Shown: positions 1 through 9,003, numbered from the stretch's first letter. The stretch is DNA of 64,000 nucleotides from Listeria goaensis (GCF_900186125.1 NZ_FYBQ01000001.1:124001-188000), one strand, 5' to 3'. The notes: generated by a model from the sequence alone, not told the origin. A program made the numbers and translations.

Positions 1-812
1 ACTTAAGTGGCGATGCACCAGAAGCGCCAGCTGCAGAAGCGGGAGCACCGCAAAAAGAAGCGCAAGCGACGAAAGCAGCACCAAAACCAGTTCCAGCTGC
101 TGGCGATGCTTATCCAGAAACACGCGAAAAACTTACACCAACTCGTCGCGCGATTGCAAAAGCAATGGTGAACTCGAAACACACAGCACCACACGTTACA
201 TTAATGGACGAAATTGAAGTTTCTGCTCTTATGGCGCACAGAAAACGTTTCAAAGAAGTTGCGGCTGAAAAAGGTATCAAACTGACATTCCTCCCTTATA
301 TGGTGAAAGCGTTAGTTGCTACATTAAAAGAGTTCCCAGTGCTTAATACAACGATGGATGATGCAACTGAAGAACTTATTTATAAACATTACTATAATGT
401 CGGCATTGCGGCTGATACAGATCACGGTTTATATGTGCCAGTCATTAAAAATGCAGATACAAAATCCATCTTCTCCATTTCAAATGAAATTAATGAGCTA
501 GCTGGAAAAGCACGCGATGGTAAACTAACAGCTGACGAAATGCGCCACGGTTCTGCAACAATTTCAAATATCGGTTCTGCCGGTGGACAATGGTTCACAC
601 CAGTAATCAACTATCCTGAGGTTGCTATTTTAGGTGTAGGTCGTATTGCTGAAAAAGCAGTCGTAAAAGACGGCGAAATTGTAGCTGCTCCAGTTCTTGC
701 TTTATCATTAAGCTTTGACCACCGTGTAATTGACGGCGCAACAGCTCAAAAAGCAATGAACAATATTAAACGTTTATTAAATGATCCAGAATTATTACTA
801 ATGGAGGCGTAA
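1..812 (+). CDS. pdhC: Pyruvate dehydrogenase E2 (dihydrolipoamide acetyltransferase), 5'-truncated
   Basis: The gene is cut by the window edge; the reading frame is open from base 3. What remains is an Ala/Pro-rich flexible linker followed by the C-terminal catalytic acyltransferase domain, which transfers acetyl groups from lipoyl-lysine to CoA in the pyruvate dehydrogenase complex. The catalytic HRxxDG motif is visible as DHRVIDGA near the C-terminus, and '[12 protein letters not shown]' marks the start of the catalytic domain. The lipoyl and most of the peripheral-subunit-binding regions lie outside the window. It ends 4 bp before the E3 gene, whose ribosome binding site (GGAGG) sits inside its last codons, so the two are translated from one operon. 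Confidence 0.96.
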   Translation, partial: LSGDAPEAPAAEAGAPQKEAQATKAAPKPVPAAGDAYPETREKLTPTRRAIAKAMVNSKHTAPHVTLMDEIEVSALMAHRKRFKEVAAEKGIKLTFLPYMVKALVATLKEFPVLNTTMDDATEELIYKHYYNVGIAADTDHGLYVPVIKNADTKSIFSISNEINELAGKARDGKLTADEMRHGSATISNIGSAGGQWFTPVINYPEVAILGVGRIAEKAVVKDGEIVAAPVLALSLSFDHRVIDGATAQKAMNNIKRLLNDPELLLMEA

Positions 813-816
813 AATA

Positions 817-2220
817 ATGGTTGTAGGAGATTTTCCAGAAGAAAGAGATACGATAGTTATCGGTGCAGGCCCCGGTGGATATGTTGCCGCAATTCGTGCA
901 GCGCAACTTGGACAAAAAGTAACGATTATTGAAAAAGAATATTTCGGCGGTGTATGTTTAAACGTCGGTTGTATTCCTTCCAAAGCTTTAATCACAGTTG
1001 GTCACCGTTTTAAAGAAGCAAGTCATTCTGATAATATGGGGATTACAACGAAAGATGTTAATCTCGATTTTGCGAAAGCACAAGAATGGAAAGGCAGCGT
1101 TGTTAACAAATTAACAACAGGCGTTCGTGGCCTTCTTAAAAAGAATAAAGTTGAAATGTTAGAAGGGGAAGCATTCTTCGTAGATGAACATTCACTTCGT
1201 GTCATTCACCCAGATTCTGCTCAAACTTATACGTTCAACAATGTTATCATTGCGACTGGCTCACGTCCTATCGAAATCCCAGGTTTCAAATATGGCAAAC
1301 GTGTGTTAAGTTCAACAGGAGCACTCGCTTTACAAGAAGTACCGAAAAAACTCGTTGTTATCGGCGGTGGCTATATTGGTACTGAACTTGGCGGAGCATT
1401 TGCTAACCTAGGCACTGAACTTACGATTCTTGAAGGCGGACCTGAAATTTTACCAACATATGAAAAAGATATGGTATCGCTTGTTAAACGTAGCTTGAAG
1501 AGCAAAAACGTTGAAATCGTAACGAAAGCACTCGCTAAGTCAGCAGAAGAAACTGAAAATGGCGTGAAAGTGACTTATGAAGCAAATGGCGAAACAAACA
1601 CAATCGAAGCGGATTATGTACTTGTAACAGTTGGTCGTCGTCCAAATACAGATGACATCGGCTTGGAACAATTAGGCGTAAAAGTTTCTGAACGTGGATT
1701 AATCGAAGTCGATAAACAAGGACGTACAAATGTACCGAACGTATTCGCAATCGGCGACATCGTTCCAGGTGTTCCTTTAGCCCATAAAGCAAGCTATGAA
1801 GCAAAAATTGCTGCTGAAGCTATTGCTGGGGAAAAATCTGAAAATGATTATACTGTGCTTCCAGCTGTTGTGTTTAGTGACCCTGAACTTGCAACTGTAG
1901 GTATGACAGAAAAAGAAGCGAAAGAAAAAGGAATTGATGTGAAAGCATCGAAATTCCCATTCGGCGGAAACGGCCGTGCTCTTTCACTTGATGCACCAGA
2001 AGGTTTTGTACGTTTAGTGACACGTAAAGAAGATGGCCTTGTACTTGGCGCTCAAGTTGCAGGAATGAACGCTTCAGATATTATTTCTGAAATCGGTCTT
2101 GCAATTGAAACGGGTGTAACCGCAGAAGATATTGCCCTTACAATCCATGCCCATCCTTCACTTGGAGAGCTTACAATGGAAGCGGCTGAACTTGCTTTAG
2201 GACGCCCTATTCACATTTAA
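817..2220 (+). CDS. pdhD: Dihydrolipoamide dehydrogenase (E3)
   Basis: This 467-residue flavoprotein reoxidises dihydrolipoamide with NAD+ and is shared by the 2-oxoacid dehydrogenase complexes. Visible motifs in order are the FAD-binding GAGPGGY (about residues 17-22), the redox-active disulfide in [13 protein letters not shown] (C47 and C52), the NAD-binding [11 protein letters not shown], the second FAD motif with AIGDIVPG, and the C-terminal catalytic HAHPSLGE. Length is normal for the family. The ATG follows GGAGG at 803-807 within the E2 stop region. The gene closes the pdh operon and is followed directly by a strong terminator. Confidence 0.97.
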   Translation: MVVGDFPEERDTIVIGAGPGGYVAAIRAAQLGQKVTIIEKEYFGGVCLNVGCIPSKALITVGHRFKEASHSDNMGITTKDVNLDFAKAQEWKGSVVNKLTTGVRGLLKKNKVEMLEGEAFFVDEHSLRVIHPDSAQTYTFNNVIIATGSRPIEIPGFKYGKRVLSSTGALALQEVPKKLVVIGGGYIGTELGGAFANLGTELTILEGGPEILPTYEKDMVSLVKRSLKSKNVEIVTKALAKSAEETENGVKVTYEANGETNTIEADYVLVTVGRRPNTDDIGLEQLGVKVSERGLIEVDKQGRTNVPNVFAIGDIVPGVPLAHKASYEAKIAAEAIAGEKSENDYTVLPAVVFSDPELATVGMTEKEAKEKGIDVKASKFPFGGNGRALSLDAPEGFVRLVTRKEDGLVLGAQVAGMNASDIISEIGLAIETGVTAEDIALTIHAHPSLGELTMEAAELALGRPIHI

Positions 2221-2225
2221 TAAAA

Positions 2226-2260
2226 AAATACGCTGTTTACAATTGTAAACAGCGTATTTT
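2226..2260 (+). terminator. Rho-independent terminator of the pdh operon
   Basis: A perfect palindromic stem (CGCTGTTTAC paired with GTAAACAGCG) flanked by an A run and a T run lies just after the pdhD stop. Confidence 0.9.
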
Positions 2261-2325
2261 ATATGTTAAAATTTACATGGCGTAAAAAAGAGGAATATTT
2301 CACGAAAATAACTTAGAATTCAGGT

Positions 2326-2652
2326 GTGAAAATGAAAAAGCATTGGCATATTCCGCATTCCGTTTTTATTTTACTTATGATTGTTGCAGGGCTTTGTACA
2401 GTGGATACATTTATACAATTTGGGATTGGTTTTATTCATCATATGCATGATACCGATGGCTATAAAGCTGTTTTGCGTATCGTTGCGACACCGTTTACAA
2501 ATCCTGTTGTCACCATTCCAATTGCAAGCGTTCTTGTGCGCTATGTAGTCGTGTTTATTTTGAATTTTGTTCTTCCCGCATTCTTTTTTGTTGGCATGCA
2601 CTTCGCGAGAATCAGTTACAGAGAAAAACATGTGGAATCGCATAGTTATTAG
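2326..2652 (+). CDS. Small membrane protein, paralogue of the next gene
   Basis: This is a 108-residue protein of unknown function with a hydrophobic N-terminal helix (about 12-35) and a second long helix near 65-95. The first helix is followed by GFIHHMHDTDGYKAV. The next gene repeats this pattern (GFIQHMHDAGGFQAV), so the two are diverged tandem duplicates. A GTG at 2326 and an ATG at 2332 are both possible starts; neither has a strong ribosome binding site. It lies after the pdh terminator and may have its own promoter. The His-Met-His-Asp element on the outer or inner face could be a metal-binding or structural turn, but nothing proves this. Confidence 0.7.
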   Translation: MKMKKHWHIPHSVFILLMIVAGLCTVDTFIQFGIGFIHHMHDTDGYKAVLRIVATPFTNPVVTIPIASVLVRYVVVFILNFVLPAFFFVGMHFARISYREKHVESHSY

Positions 2653-2696
2653 GCGTTGATGTTTTTATTCTGGGAAATAAACGAGAGTAAGGTGAA

Positions 2697-2990
2697 GTGA
2701 TGAAAAAAAGTTTGTTTTGGATATCTTATGTTATAGCGGGAATTTGTTTTCTGCTAGCCATTGTGGCTTTCGTTATTGGCTTTATTCAACATATGCATGA
2801 TGCAGGGGGATTTCAGGCGGTTTTTAAAATTTTAGAAACACCGATTACTGGTTTTATTAAATTAACGAATGGCTACATTCAAAAATCGACGCTGGAAATT
2901 ATCATTTTAATTATTGTAAGTTACATTTTACCGGCTTATTTTGTTGTGATGACAATGTTACTAAAACGGAAAAGAGAACAAGGTTATTAA
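2697..2990 (+). CDS. Small membrane protein, paralogue of the previous gene
   Basis: A 97-residue membrane protein of unknown function, with hydrophobic helices at about 8-28 and 65-88 and the shared motif GFIQHMHDAGGFQAVFKILETPIT between them. AAGGTGA upstream supports translation from GTG 2697 or, more likely, ATG 2700. It lies 44 bp after its paralogue and is probably co-transcribed with it. The charged tail (LLKRKREQGY) suggests a cytoplasmic C-terminus. Confidence 0.72.
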   Translation: MMKKSLFWISYVIAGICFLLAIVAFVIGFIQHMHDAGGFQAVFKILETPITGFIKLTNGYIQKSTLEIIILIIVSYILPAYFVVMTMLLKRKREQGY

Positions 2991-3151
2991 AGGTGCTGCT
3001 AGCATCTTTTTTTTGTAAACAATTCATTTTAAACTTTGGAAGTTGCATGATAAAATGAATTTAATAGGCTGTTAGTTCCGAAACTGAGCATTTTATGTTG
3101 TATTGGAAATGTGGAACTTGGGAATTTGTCCAAAAGAAGGGGTGACAAGAA

Positions 3152-3424
3152 ATGAATTATAGTTATCCGATTGATATGGACTGGACGAAAGAGGAAATTG
3201 CGGTCGTCATCCATTATTTTGAGTCGATTGAGAAGGCTTATGAGAAAGGCGTCAGTGCGGCGGAATTGAAAGAAACGTACCGGGCGTTTAAGACGGTCGT
3301 GCCGTCGATTGGTGAGGAGAAGCGTCTTGGGCGTGAGTTTGAAGACGTTAGTGGTTATTCGCCTTATCAGGTGATGCAAATGCTGAAAAATGCTACGACG
3401 AGTACGATTAAAATGAAACCATAA
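3152..3424 (+). CDS. UPF0223 family protein (YktA-like)
   Basis: A 90-residue soluble protein matching the UPF0223 family of Bacillales: DMDWTKEEIAVVIHYFESIEKAYEKGV near the N-terminus and KTVVPSIGEEKRLGREFEDVSGYSPYQVM in the second half. Its function is not established. The ATG follows AAGAAGGGGTGA (a good ribosome binding site). It sits 15 bp before the thioredoxin-like gene and is probably in one transcript with it. Confidence 0.88.
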   Translation: MNYSYPIDMDWTKEEIAVVIHYFESIEKAYEKGVSAAELKETYRAFKTVVPSIGEEKRLGREFEDVSGYSPYQVMQMLKNATTSTIKMKP

Positions 3425-3439
3425 CTAGGGGGAATAAAA

Positions 3440-3976
3440 GTGGATATTAGTCAAATTAAGGCTGCTGAAGTGAAAACAACAGAAGGAATTCATATTGCAC
3501 AGTCACAAAATGCGAAAGTTAAAGTGATGTCATTTGTGAATTTGCGTTGTCCATATTGCCGTAAATGGCATACTGATTCAAGAAAAGTGTTAGATCGTTT
3601 CGTTCGAGATGGAAAGATTGAGTTAATTATTAAACCATTTGATAAGGAAAAAGAAAAACTTCAGCCGGGCAACGTGGCGCATCGCTATTTAAATTACGAT
3701 ACGCCGTTTGAAACGTGGGAAGTGATTGATAAAATTTATGCGACGCAAGATGAGTGGGGCAATTTGCCGCTTCACGAAGTAGCTTCTTATATGGAAGATA
3801 AATTGCAGTTAAAAGAGCAAAATAACGAAGAGGCGACGGCGGCTATTATCGAGGAAGCGAACCGCGCGAATGTTGTTTTTGTTCCTACTGTCATTGTCAG
3901 CGAACATATTTTTGATGAACACATTACACCCGAAGAGCTGGAAGAACTTTTAAACGCTGAATTTGCTAAAAAATAA
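3440..3976 (+). CDS. DsbA-like thioredoxin-fold protein, cytoplasmic
   Basis: A 178-residue thioredoxin-fold protein with the active-site CPYC (LRCPYCRKWH, about residues 36-40), a DsbA-like helical insertion, and the cis-proline region FVPTVIV. No signal peptide is visible, so it probably acts in the cytoplasm as a dithiol-disulfide oxidoreductase. The start is GTG 3440, supported by AGGGGGA at 3427-3432. The substrate is unknown. Confidence 0.86.
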   Translation: MDISQIKAAEVKTTEGIHIAQSQNAKVKVMSFVNLRCPYCRKWHTDSRKVLDRFVRDGKIELIIKPFDKEKEKLQPGNVAHRYLNYDTPFETWEVIDKIYATQDEWGNLPLHEVASYMEDKLQLKEQNNEEATAAIIEEANRANVVFVPTVIVSEHIFDEHITPEELEELLNAEFAKK

Positions 3977-3988
3977 CATGTTTTAATG

Positions 3989-4018
3989 GAAGTGAGAAGT
4001 GTACTCACTTCTTTTTTT
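3989..4018 (+). terminator. Rho-independent terminator
   Basis: GAAGTGAG (3989-3996), a 7-nt loop, and CTCACTTC (4004-4011) are followed by seven T residues. Confidence 0.9.
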
Positions 4019-4109
4019 GGCTTCCTAGGAACAATTGATGTGGTGCCGACTTTCTGTTAAAATGGAAGTATGACTATTTGTTCACAAAGAAGTAATTGGA
4101 GGGAACAAC

Positions 4110-4652
4110 ATGATGGTATTTGGAATGCCAATAGAGAATGTATATTATTACATATTGATTGTGGTAGGTATACTGATTGTAATCGATCTAATATCGGCGT
4201 TAATCTTCTCAGTTAGTATTGTCAGCTTTGCCTTAGATTTATTACCTATTCCAGGATCGATTATTTTATACTTTTTAGGTGCGTTTTCATTAGCCGGCTT
4301 TTTAGGTGAGAAATATACGTCTTTATCAAGTATAAATGTTTTAATTGGTTCGATTATTATCGGATTGATTTTTTCGTCAATCCTCTATTTTGGAATACTT
4401 TTGCCACTTTCTAGGACAAGTGATTCAATTGCTTATGAAACAAAGGATTTAGAAGGAAAAACAGGTGTCGTCATTACTTCTATTCCGAGCGATGGTTTCG
4501 GTGAGGTCTTGATTGAAATGAATGCAGGTAAAGTAGCAAAGGCGGCGAAATCAAGTGATAATGAACCTATTTCGCTGGGAGAAACAGTGCTTATTATTGA
4601 TGCAGAAGATGCTTACATTTTAGTTTCGCCCTATACCTCTTTCTTAGGATAA
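4110..4652 (+). CDS. NfeD-like membrane protein (YuaF-like)
   Basis: A 180-residue membrane protein with three to four hydrophobic segments in residues 10-110, then a soluble C-terminal OB-fold-like domain (TKDLEGKTGVVITSIPSDGFGEVLIEM). This is the NfeD1b/YuaF architecture, which is typically encoded next to flotillin and helps organise flotillin-rich membrane microdomains. GGAGGG precedes the ATG at 4110. The flotillin gene follows 39 bp downstream, as in Bacillus yuaF-floT. Confidence 0.87.
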   Translation: MMVFGMPIENVYYYILIVVGILIVIDLISALIFSVSIVSFALDLLPIPGSIILYFLGAFSLAGFLGEKYTSLSSINVLIGSIIIGLIFSSILYFGILLPLSRTSDSIAYETKDLEGKTGVVITSIPSDGFGEVLIEMNAGKVAKAAKSSDNEPISLGETVLIIDAEDAYILVSPYTSFLG

Positions 4653-4691
4653 GGACAAATTAGTTACTACACAAAAGGGAGGCTGTAAAGT

Positions 4692-6205
4692 TTGAATATT
4701 TTAACCGGAGGAATTACATTAGTTTTAATCGTTGCAGTTGTTGTTTTAATTTTGTTTTTAATTGTGTTTGTAACCAAATACAAAACTGTCGGACCAGATG
4801 AAGCATTAATCGTTTCGGGAAGCTACTTAGGTCGTAAAAATGTCAAGGCGGAAAAAAAGTCAAAATTGTTCGTGGTGGCGGTACATTCGTAATGCCAGTT
4901 TTCCAGCAATCGCGTCCAATTAGTTTACTTTCGAGTAAATTAGATGTTAGAACGCCTGAGATTTATACGGAACAAGGGGTTCCTGTTATGGCGGATGGTA
5001 CGGCAATTATTAAAATCGGTGGATCTATTTCCGAAATTGCCACAGCCGCTGAACAATTTTTGGGAAAAACAAGTGAAGAGCGAGAAGCAGAAGCGATTGA
5101 AGTGGTTGAAGGGCACCTTCGTGCGATTTTAGGGTCCATGACGGTGGAAGAGATTTATAAAAATCGCGATAAGTTTTCTCAAGAAGTGCAAGGAGTTGCG
5201 GCTCAAGATTTAGCTAAAATGGGATTCATTATTGTTTCCTTTACGCTTAAAGAAGTGCGAGATAACAATGGCTACTTAGATGCGCTAGGTAAGCCGCGTA
5301 TTGCGCAAGTGAAGCGTGATGCAGATGTGGCGGAAGCAGAAGCGAGTAAAGAAACGCGTATGAAACGAGCGGAAGCAGAAAAAGAAGCGACTCGTTCTGA
5401 ACTAGAGCGTAAAACAGAAATTGCTGAAGCTGAAAAGCAAAACCAATTAAAAGTTGCTGAATATCGCCGGGAACAAGAAACAGCAAAGGCGAATGCCGAC
5501 CAAGCTTATGATTTAGAAAGCGCACGTGCGAAACAAGAAGTTGTTGAGCAACAAATGCAAATTCAAATTATTGAGCGTCAAAAACAAATTGAATTAGAAG
5601 AACGTGAAATTCAACGCCGTGAACGTCAATATGATGCGGAAGTGAAGAAAAAAGCGGATGCGGATCGTTATGCTGTTGAGCAACAAGCGGCGGCTAGAAA
5701 GAGCCAAGAATATGCAGAAGCAGAAGCGAACCAATATCGTATTGAAACAAAAGCGAAAGCAGAAGCGGAACAAGTTCGCGTTCAAGGGATTGCAAAAGCC
5801 GAGGCGGAGCAAGCACAAGGGACAGCGGCAGCCGAAGTTATCAAATTACGTGGTTTAGCAGAAGCAGAGGCAAAACGAAAAGTGGCGGAAGCTTACGAAT
5901 TGTATGGCCAAGCAGCGATGCTCGATATGATTGTCAATATGCTGCCTGAATATGCGAAACAAGTAGCAGCTCCAATGAGCAATATTGATACGATTACTGT
6001 TGTTGATACTGGAAGTGATGGTACAAACAGTGGTGCAAATAAGGTAAGTGCGTATGCAACGAATTTGATGACGACCGCACAAGAAAGCCTAAAAGCCACT
6101 ACAGGCCTTGACATTCGCGAATTGCTGGAGAACTTTTCTGGTAAGGGTAATGTGAAAAATAGTGTGGATGAACTAACTAAAACGATTCAGTCAGATAAGG
6201 AATAA
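4692..6205 (+). pseudogene. floT: Flotillin, frameshifted in an A7 tract
   Basis: Flotillin-like scaffold protein with an N-terminal membrane hairpin, a PHB/SPFH domain and a long Glu/Ala-rich coiled coil. The gene is read in two frames. The first 66 codons (start TTG 4692) give the membrane anchor and VGPDEALIVSGSYLGRKNV, then run out of frame after the A7 tract at 4852-4858 and stop at 4892. The family sequence (VRGGGTFVMPVFQQ) resumes in another frame and stays open to 6205. One additional A (A8) would restore a single ORF of about 504 codons, the usual length. The upstream stop and a downstream ATG overlap as TAATG (4890-4894), so a 437-residue product without its membrane anchor could be made by reinitiation. 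The cause could be a true mutation, slippage-based phase variation, or a homopolymer sequencing error. Confidence 0.85.
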
Positions 6206-6253
6206 AAAGGTGGGGTAAGCATCGTCAGCTTTTATTCCAAAAGATAGTCAATA

Positions 6254-6319
6254 AAAAAAGCATAAGTCCAGTAAGATTACCATTTTGAAAAATGGATTTT
6301 ACAGGATTTATGCTTTTTT
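6254..6319. terminator. Bidirectional terminator between flotillin and corA
   Basis: AAAAAAGCATAAGTCC (6254-6269) pairs with GGATTTATGCTTTTTT (6304-6319), with an inner hairpin of ACCATTTT/AAAATGG. A and T runs on both sides serve the two convergent genes. Confidence 0.85.
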
Positions 6320-6324
6320 ATGCT

Positions 6325-7269
6325 TTAAAAAAACTTTCTTCGCCAAAAAACAAGTGCAAGTATTCCGGCGATGCTAAATGAAATACCTAGCGTGACAATC
6401 CAGGCGAGTGACATATCCATAAACGGCAATTTTACATTCATCCCATAAAAACTGAATACCATCGTTGGAATCGTTAAAATAATCGTGAAAGATGTCAAAA
6501 ATTTCATGACGATGTTCATATTGTTCGAAATAATCGAAGCATACGCATCCATCATACCACTTAAAATATTGGAATGAACTTCCGCCATTTCAATTCCTTG
6601 GCGGTTTTCAATGATGACGTCTTCTAGTAAATCCTGATCTTCCTCATACATTTTTACAATGTGTTGGCGCATCATTTTATCTAGCACAAGTTTGTTGGAT
6701 TTGAGGGCAGTGACAAAGTAAACTAAACTTTTTTCTATCCCCATCAAATCATAGAGCTGCTTGTTTTTCATGGATTCATGCAATTCTTTTTCGATTTCAT
6801 CGGTTTGACGATTAAGGCGTTTTAGATGGCGCAAAAATTGCGTGGAAATCATATAGAGAATTTGTAAGGCAAAGCGCGTTTTCATATGCGTATAAAAGCC
6901 TTTGATACGCCGTTTTATAAAGGATTGAATAATCGACGAATCAATCGTGCAAATCGTAATAAAATAGTCTTTTGTTAAAATAATCCCCATTGGAATAGTT
7001 TCAAACGAGGCGTAATGAATATCGTCTTCATCCACAACTGGAAAGTCACAAATGATTAAAACGGCTTCCGTGTCGTCATCGCGTTCAATCCGCGCACTTT
7101 CATCTTTATCGAGTGGATCTTCGAGAAATTCTAATGGAATATTGTAGTTTTCGGCAACTTGATTGATTTCTTCTGATGTAGGCGCAACAATGTTAATCCA
7201 TGCATTGCGTTCCACTTCTTCAAGCTCAATTAATTTGCCATCTTCATCGGATTTAAAAATTTGGTGCAT
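6325..7269 (-). CDS. corA: CorA-family Mg2+/divalent cation transporter
   Basis: A 314-residue CorA-type channel. The long acidic and helical cytoplasmic N-terminal domain is followed by two C-terminal membrane helices. The signature GMN at about 276-278 (FSFYGMNVKLP) lies between them, and the basic tail WRRKFF ends the protein. The ATG at 7269 has a strong ribosome binding site (GAGGAGGG on the minus strand, 7276-7283). An upstream short ORF (7230-7403) overlaps this start by 40 nt in a different frame and covers its ribosome binding site, which suggests translational control (see that entry). Substrate could be Mg2+, Co2+ or another divalent cation. Confidence 0.93.
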   Translation of the reverse strand: MHQIFKSDEDGKLIELEEVERNAWINIVAPTSEEINQVAENYNIPLEFLEDPLDKDESARIERDDDTEAVLIICDFPVVDEDDIHYASFETIPMGIILTKDYFITICTIDSSIIQSFIKRRIKGFYTHMKTRFALQILYMISTQFLRHLKRLNRQTDEIEKELHESMKNKQLYDLMGIEKSLVYFVTALKSNKLVLDKMMRQHIVKMYEEDQDLLEDVIIENRQGIEMAEVHSNILSGMMDAYASIISNNMNIVMKFLTSFTIILTIPTMVFSFYGMNVKLPFMDMSLAWIVTLGISFSIAGILALVFWRRKFF

Positions 7270-7403
7270 TTGGAACCCTCCTCTTTTTTAACTAGAGCAG
7301 GCGTTTTGCAACTAGTGAAGGAATTGTCCTCCGCAAAATTGACTCGCGCCTGTATACTTCGATGTGGATCAGGCTCACTAGGCTTTCGATTTTGTTTCTT
7401 CAT
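7230..7403 (-). CDS. Leader ORF with EPDP motif upstream of and overlapping corA
   Basis: A 57-codon ORF, too short to be called routinely. Its ATG at 7403 has a good ribosome binding site (GGAAAGGAAG, 9 nt upstream). The N-terminal region reads KPSEPDPHR. It runs out of frame through the corA ribosome binding site and start and stops at 7230, inside corA. The alternating acidic/proline run resembles the MgtL leader peptide of enterobacterial mgtA, which (from memory) has EPDP near its start and destabilises translating ribosomes at low Mg2+. The RNA around the ORF can form a strong helix: GGCG and TTTTGC in mid-ORF pair with GCAAAACGCC just upstream of the corA ribosome binding site. No protein family is recognised, and a regulatory role is inferred. 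Confidence 0.62.
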   Translation of the reverse strand: MKKQNRKPSEPDPHRSIQARVNFAEDNSFTSCKTPALVKKEEGSKCTKFLNPMKMAN

Positions 7404-7442
7404 GACAATTCACTTCCTTTCCAAAATACTCACAACTTCACT

Positions 7443-7471
7443 ATTATATCGAGTTTAGGCCTATTTGTACA
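7443..7471 (-). promoter_or_regulatory. Probable sigma-A promoter of the corA leader
   Basis: On the minus strand, TGTACA (7466-7471), a 17-nt spacer and TATAAT (7443-7448). Transcription would start near 7436, leaving about 33 nt before the leader ORF. Confidence 0.6.
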
Positions 7472-7474
7472 TGT

Positions 7475-8086
7475 TTATTTTAGCGCAAGTTTGTAAAGTG
7501 GTATGAGCGCGCGCAAAACGTCTTCCGCTTCCTCGATGAACGCTTTCTCGGAGCGCAGCACAGCCGAATTTTCCGAATAAATCTTCCCAACTAAAAACTC
7601 GCCTTTTTTCACATCGCGAAAACGTTCTAAAGCGCTTTTAAGTTCTTTTTTGTTTAAAGCAAAAGTGGCGCTGACGGTATGATCTTTCGAGAGGGAGAAG
7701 CCATCTGGCAACGCTTCAAACATGGCCTGGTGCGCCAAAAAGCGACTGGCAATTTGATCCCGGTCCTCGTTTTCATAAATGAAAGCGAGCCAAATAAACA
7801 CATAATCGCCGTAAAGGCCGACTTGAAAGTGCGGGTGTTTCTTGTAGCCACGCTTATCCGCGCAAATGGCAAGCCAAGTACTATCAGGCGGGTTCACCGA
7901 CCGCCTAGCGTGCCGTGCGATATGTAAATGCATCTCCGTATTAAGGGCATCACTTAAAAATCCCGTAAGTTCCTCACCAAGCGCCTTAAATTTCGGCTGA
8001 ATGTCCATCTGAATCGCTTCCATTCGATTCGCGAGTCCAGGCGTTCTCATCGCCTTAAATTCCTTCTTTGTAAAACCGTTTGTCAT
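7475..8086 (-). CDS. UPF0637 / DUF1054 family protein
   Basis: A 203-residue soluble protein of the UPF0637 (YktB) family of Bacillales. Conserved stretches include GFTKKEFKAMRTPGLANRMEAIQ at the N-terminus, IARHARRSVNPPDSTWLAI and HPHFQVGLYGDYVFIWLAFI in the middle, and FLVGKIY near the C-terminus. No catalytic role is known. The ATG follows GGAGGGTATATAGC on the minus strand. It is probably monocistronic; the corA leader promoter lies at its 3' end. Confidence 0.88.
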   Translation of the reverse strand: MTNGFTKKEFKAMRTPGLANRMEAIQMDIQPKFKALGEELTGFLSDALNTEMHLHIARHARRSVNPPDSTWLAICADKRGYKKHPHFQVGLYGDYVFIWLAFIYENEDRDQIASRFLAHQAMFEALPDGFSLSKDHTVSATFALNKKELKSALERFRDVKKGEFLVGKIYSENSAVLRSEKAFIEEAEDVLRALIPLYKLALK

Positions 8087-8199
8087 GCTATATACCCTCC
8101 AAAAATAGTTGTTATGACTATTATACGAAAGTAGCGAGGCATATACAATCAGAAGAATTTTATGCTAAAATAAAACATTATAACTAAGGAGCTGTTAAG

Positions 8200-8976
8200 A
8201 TGAGCCGTCTGGATAAAGAAAAACAATTTGTTAGCGCTTTTTTTGAAGAAGCAGGGGCCGAAATCATGGCTTCTTTTGAGGAAAAATTAGAAATTGAAAC
8301 AAAATCAAATCGTAATGATTTAGTCACGAATATCGACAAGCAAGTAGAAACTTTATTTGTGAAGCGCGTTTTAGAACAGTTTCCAGACCATCGTATTTTC
8401 GGAGAAGAAGGAATGGCGGCCGAAATCGATTCGCTCGAAGGCCCCGTTTGGATTGTCGATCCAATTGATGGCACGCTTAATTTTGTCATGCAGCAAAAAA
8501 ACTTTACAATTTCAGTGGCGCTTTACATCGATGGCGTGGGCGTATATGGCGCCATTTATGAAGTTGAAAAAGGGGACATTTACACGTGCGAAAAAGGTTG
8601 CGGTGCCTATTTAAACGGCAAAAAATTAACACCAGTAAACGCAGACGACACGCTCGCTGATCATTTGCTAGTGGCGAATTTAAGTGCGATTCAGACCAAT
8701 GAACGGCTTTGGGAGGCTGTTAAAGCGTCACGCGGCTTGCGGCTTTACGGCGCTGCCTCACTGGAATATATGTATGTTGCAACAGGAAAAGTCGGCGCTT
8801 ATATGTCGGCAAACTTGGCCCCGTGGGATATTGCGGCAGGTAAAATGATTGCCGAAGAATTGGGCTGCATCGTAACCCGCCTAGACGGAAGTCCCATCAA
8901 CATGCTTGAACAAGGCTCGTCACTTGTGGCTTTACCAAACGTTCATAAGACACTTTTGGACAGTTATTTATCATAA
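8200..8976 (+). CDS. suhB: Inositol monophosphatase family protein
   Basis: A 258-residue Mg2+-dependent, Li+-sensitive phosphatase of the IMPase family. Metal and phosphate-binding motifs are present: the first acidic site in IFGEEGM, the core motif WIVDPIDGTLNFV, and the C-terminal APWDIAAGKMIAEELG. The substrate may be inositol phosphate, NADP or a related small phosphate; sequence alone does not decide. The ATG at 8200 follows AAGGAGC. Confidence 0.92.
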   Translation: MSRLDKEKQFVSAFFEEAGAEIMASFEEKLEIETKSNRNDLVTNIDKQVETLFVKRVLEQFPDHRIFGEEGMAAEIDSLEGPVWIVDPIDGTLNFVMQQKNFTISVALYIDGVGVYGAIYEVEKGDIYTCEKGCGAYLNGKKLTPVNADDTLADHLLVANLSAIQTNERLWEAVKASRGLRLYGAASLEYMYVATGKVGAYMSANLAPWDIAAGKMIAEELGCIVTRLDGSPINMLEQGSSLVALPNVHKTLLDSYLS

Positions 8977-9003
8977 AAAATTTCGTTTTCTGAAAACAAA
9001 TGG

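Noticed and set aside
7261-7458. Plus-strand 65-residue ORF opposite corA leader
   Set aside because: It lacks a ribosome binding site, is antisense to the better-supported leader ORF and has no protein-like composition.
7270-7474. Known Mg2+ riboswitch (M-box) upstream of corA
   Set aside because: The leader does not match the M-box consensus I remember. The EPDP leader ORF explains the region better.
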